This document shows, piece by piece, positions 61,976 through 64,000 of a stretch of DNA of 64,000 nucleotides. The stretch spans positions 1 to 64,000 of the forward strand of contig JABISG010000125.1 of NCBI GenBank assembly GCA_018699955.1. The letters run 5' to 3'. The notes below the pieces were generated by a model. It had not been told where the DNA came from, searched no databases, and saw only the letters and a list, made by a program, of their open reading frames with translations. The DNA comes from Planctomycetaceae bacterium (GTDB lineage: Bacteria > Planctomycetota > Planctomycetia > Planctomycetales > Planctomycetaceae). Within the stretch, counting starts at the first letter, position 1. Each line of letters starts with the position of its first letter. The translations under genes were made by a program, and so were the position numbers.

Positions 61976-63724
61976 TCAGGGAACCAAATCGGGACACAAC
62001 TTACGCAATTCTCCTCGCAAATAACTTTCGACATCGCGTGCCAGATCGAGTGTCAGCGCGTGGGCTGCCACTGCTTCGGCCTGGGCGATTGTGATGTTTC
62101 GGACAACCTCTTTCAACTCGGGGATGATATACGGCGTGACGCTGAGATTTCTCAACCCCATCCCCAGCAGCAGCGGGATGAACTTCGGATCGGAACTCAT
62201 CTGGCCACAAACGGTTACGGGTGTATCGTATGCGGAGCCAGCCGCCAGTACCATACGAATCAGCCGCAAAATCGACGGATCACCGGGACTATAGAGATTG
62301 GCAACCGCTGGATCGGACCGATCGGCGGCCAACGTGTACTGGATCAGATCGTTGGTTCCGATCGAAAAGAAATCGACCTCACGCGCGAATTCTTCGGCCA
62401 ACATGGCCGCCGCCGGCACTTCGACCATCATGCCGACCGGTAAATCACGCTGAAACTCAATCCCCTGCTCTTCCAAATCCTCTGCCACATCGGCCAGAAT
62501 CATCTTGGCCTGCCGCAACTCGAGCAGTGATGAAATCAGCGGAAACATGATCCGCACGTCACCCCGCGTGGCGGCTCGCAGGATCGCCCGTAGCTGCACC
62601 TTGAAAAGGTCCAGATTCCGCAGGCTCAAACGAATACTGCGAAGTCCCAGCATGGGATTGCTTGATTCCGGCAACGGATTGCGGAACGTGGTGGGAACCT
62701 TGTCGGCCCCCAGGTCCAATGTGCGGATGACGACAGGTCGCCCCTGAAACGCGTTGATCACGCGGCAATACGCGTCGAAATGATCATCCTCTGTTGGTTC
62801 CCGGTCTTTTTCCAGATAGAGAAACTCGGTGCGATACAGCCCGATTCCCTCGGCGCCCCGTGCGTTGCAATGATCCACTTCCTCGGGAAACTCGATGTTT
62901 CCCAGAATCTGGATCTGGCAGCCATCCTGGGTTTCGGCGGAAAGTTCTTTCAGCCCCTCGAGCCTTTCGAGGAACGTGCGGAGTTTCTGCTCCGAATCAC
63001 GAAATGCCGCCTGCGTCTTTTCATCCGGATCGATGATGATTTGGCCGTCATTGCCATCGATAATGACGACGTCACCGCCCGAGACGTCCGATAGAAAATC
63101 GCCCACGCCGACGACGGCTGGAATCTCCAGAGCGCCCGCCATGATGGCTGTGTGACTGGTCGGGCCGCCCACTTCGGTCGCGAATCCCAGCACGAATTCG
63201 CGGCTCATATTCGCGGTTTCGCTCGGCGTCAGATTGTGCGCCAACACGAGAACTGGAGCGGTCAGTTGGGTCAACTCTTCGCGGCGCTCGCCCAGTAAAT
63301 GCCGCAACAGCCGCTTTTCCACGTCAAACACATCGGCGGCGCGTTCGGCAAGATAATGGGAACCAAGGTTCTGCATCACCTTGGCTTTGTGCCTGAGAAC
63401 ACGGCTGGTGGCAAATTCGGGAGAGAAACATCGATCGCGAATACTGAATTCGATCTCTTCGATCAGTTTCGGATCGCGAACCATCGCCAGGTGAGCGGCA
63501 AAAATGTCGCCGTACTCTTTGCCCAACTCTTCGGCTGCTTGCCGCTGATTCTCCGCGATCTCTTTGCAGACGTTCTCGAGCGCAACATGAAAACGCGCAA
63601 TTTCGGTATCGATCGCATCGACGGAGACAACCGTCCGCGGAATGCGAAAGTCCTCGCTTCCCAGAAGCAGGGCCGTTCCCGTGACGACGCCAGGTGAAAC
63701 GGCGATACCGCGTTTGATCAGCAT
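61976..63724 (-). CDS. ptsI: Phosphoenolpyruvate-protein phosphotransferase (PTS enzyme I)
   Basis: The 582-residue protein passes phosphate from PEP to HPr. Start: MLIKRGIAVSPGVVTG. The phosphorylated His lies in GGPTSHTAIMAG (H191). The C-terminal PEP-binding half has GIGLYRTEFLYL, RTLDLGADK, GLRSIR, FSIGTNDLIQYTLAADR and the active-site Cys in VTVCGQM. Length is normal. ATG 63724 is used. The ptsH gene ends 115 bases upstream on the same strand. No sugar-specific EII genes are in the window. In planctomycetes EI and HPr may serve a regulatory (PTS-Ntr-like) or fructose system, and sequence here does not decide this. Confidence 0.96.
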   Translation of the reverse strand: MLIKRGIAVSPGVVTGTALLLGSEDFRIPRTVVSVDAIDTEIARFHVALENVCKEIAENQRQAAEELGKEYGDIFAAHLAMVRDPKLIEEIEFSIRDRCFSPEFATSRVLRHKAKVMQNLGSHYLAERAADVFDVEKRLLRHLLGERREELTQLTAPVLVLAHNLTPSETANMSREFVLGFATEVGGPTSHTAIMAGALEIPAVVGVGDFLSDVSGGDVVIIDGNDGQIIIDPDEKTQAAFRDSEQKLRTFLERLEGLKELSAETQDGCQIQILGNIEFPEEVDHCNARGAEGIGLYRTEFLYLEKDREPTEDDHFDAYCRVINAFQGRPVVIRTLDLGADKVPTTFRNPLPESSNPMLGLRSIRLSLRNLDLFKVQLRAILRAATRGDVRIMFPLISSLLELRQAKMILADVAEDLEEQGIEFQRDLPVGMMVEVPAAAMLAEEFAREVDFFSIGTNDLIQYTLAADRSDPAVANLYSPGDPSILRLIRMVLAAGSAYDTPVTVCGQMSSDPKFIPLLLGMGLRNLSVTPYIIPELKEVVRNITIAQAEAVAAHALTLDLARDVESYLRGELRKLCPDLVP

Positions 63725-63839
63725 GGCCGGTATTCAGACTCCGTCCGACGCGATTTGCGTCTGCCCGATTGCCGGTGACAACCGGTGGTCAGACAATTGC
63801 TCGCGACTGGGGTAACGGTATGGCGGCGAACCCCGCCGA

Positions 63840-64000
63840 TTAAGGACTGGACGAGTCGTCGATCTCAAAATCCGACTCGAATAACTCCACCAGCTGGCGA
63901 ATTGCCTCGGCTGCGTTGGCTCCGTTGGCTTTCAGACACAGCTTTGCGCCGTGTGCTGCTTTCAGTGTCATCAAGTCGAACATACTTTTGGCATTGACCG
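63840..64000 (-). CDS. ptsH: HPr (PTS phosphocarrier), C-terminal part, cut by the right edge
   Basis: The frame enters from the right edge and stops at TAA 63840-63842. The visible 52 codons read VNAKSMFDLMTLKAAHG, then AKLCLKANGANAAEAIRQL and a tail FESDFEIDDSSSP. This is the second half of HPr: the S46-site region (KSMFDLM, with Ser used for regulatory phosphorylation in some phyla) and the last helix. The active-site His lies beyond the window. It precedes ptsI on the same strand. The C-terminal tail of about 12 residues is longer than usual. Confidence 0.9.
   Translation of the reverse strand, partial: VNAKSMFDLMTLKAAHGAKLCLKANGANAAEAIRQLVELFESDFEIDDSSSP

Overview
The window looks like a chromosomal segment of a planctomycete (phylum Planctomycetota, Planctomycetaceae-like). 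The evidence is the set of families found almost only in that group: giant c-type cytochromes with PSCyt1/PSCyt2/PSD1 or PSD2-PSD5/PSCyt3 domains, their DUF1501 and DUF1552 partners carrying twin-arginine signals, a PVC-type haem-binding propeller protein, a sulfatase, an ECF sigma factor next to a giant Ser/Thr kinase with WD40 repeats, and short basic proteins of planctomycete type. I see no phage, integrase, transposase or CRISPR array.

Layout. 1-4240: the edge of an unknown membrane protein gene, then an oadG-oadB-oadA operon for a sodium-pumping decarboxylase. 4376-19135: a hydrolase-rich block with a sulfatase, a glycerophosphodiester phosphodiesterase, an SGNH esterase, three beta-lactamase-fold hydrolases, two alpha/beta hydrolases, a TIM-barrel isomerase-like protein, a fused alpha/beta-hydrolase/FN3/beta-lactamase protein and a Tat-exported metallophosphoesterase. 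19425-19795: a terminator and tRNA-Lys(CTT), tRNA-Ser(TGA) and tRNA-Val(TAC).

20051-29085: two divergent cytochrome/partner pairs (PSD1 type with DUF1501; PSD2-5 type with DUF1552). 29128-30684: a rhodanese gene and an ArsR-type repressor that share an operator-like motif, plus a 44-residue membrane peptide and a zinc-ribbon protein. 31075-35568: ECF sigma factor and kinase/WD40 protein. 36467-46411: two more cytochrome/partner pairs, the second with a translationally coupled leucine-rich-repeat gene. 46522-48318: lepA. 48667-57622: a lone DUF1501 gene, a lipoprotein, a 42-residue basic protein, a cytochrome-WD40 protein, a RidA-family gene and a PVC-type haem/propeller/HEAT protein. 57652-64000: palindromic repeats, a class V aminotransferase, rplU, rng, ptsI and the end of ptsH.

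How the genes may work together. The envelope and secreted genes dominate. The repeated unit is one Sec-exported protein with two CxxCH haem sites followed by one Tat-exported protein. Two of the four large cytochromes carry carbohydrate-binding-like inserts, and a sulfatase and many esterase-like enzymes lie nearby. This fits attack on sulfated or esterified polymers outside the cytoplasm, but that role is inference. The best candidates for an undescribed system are these cytochrome/partner pairs and the three-domain hydrolase at 15432-17960. Start codons were chosen by Shine-Dalgarno match and signal-peptide position; several genes use GTG or have weak Shine-Dalgarno sites.
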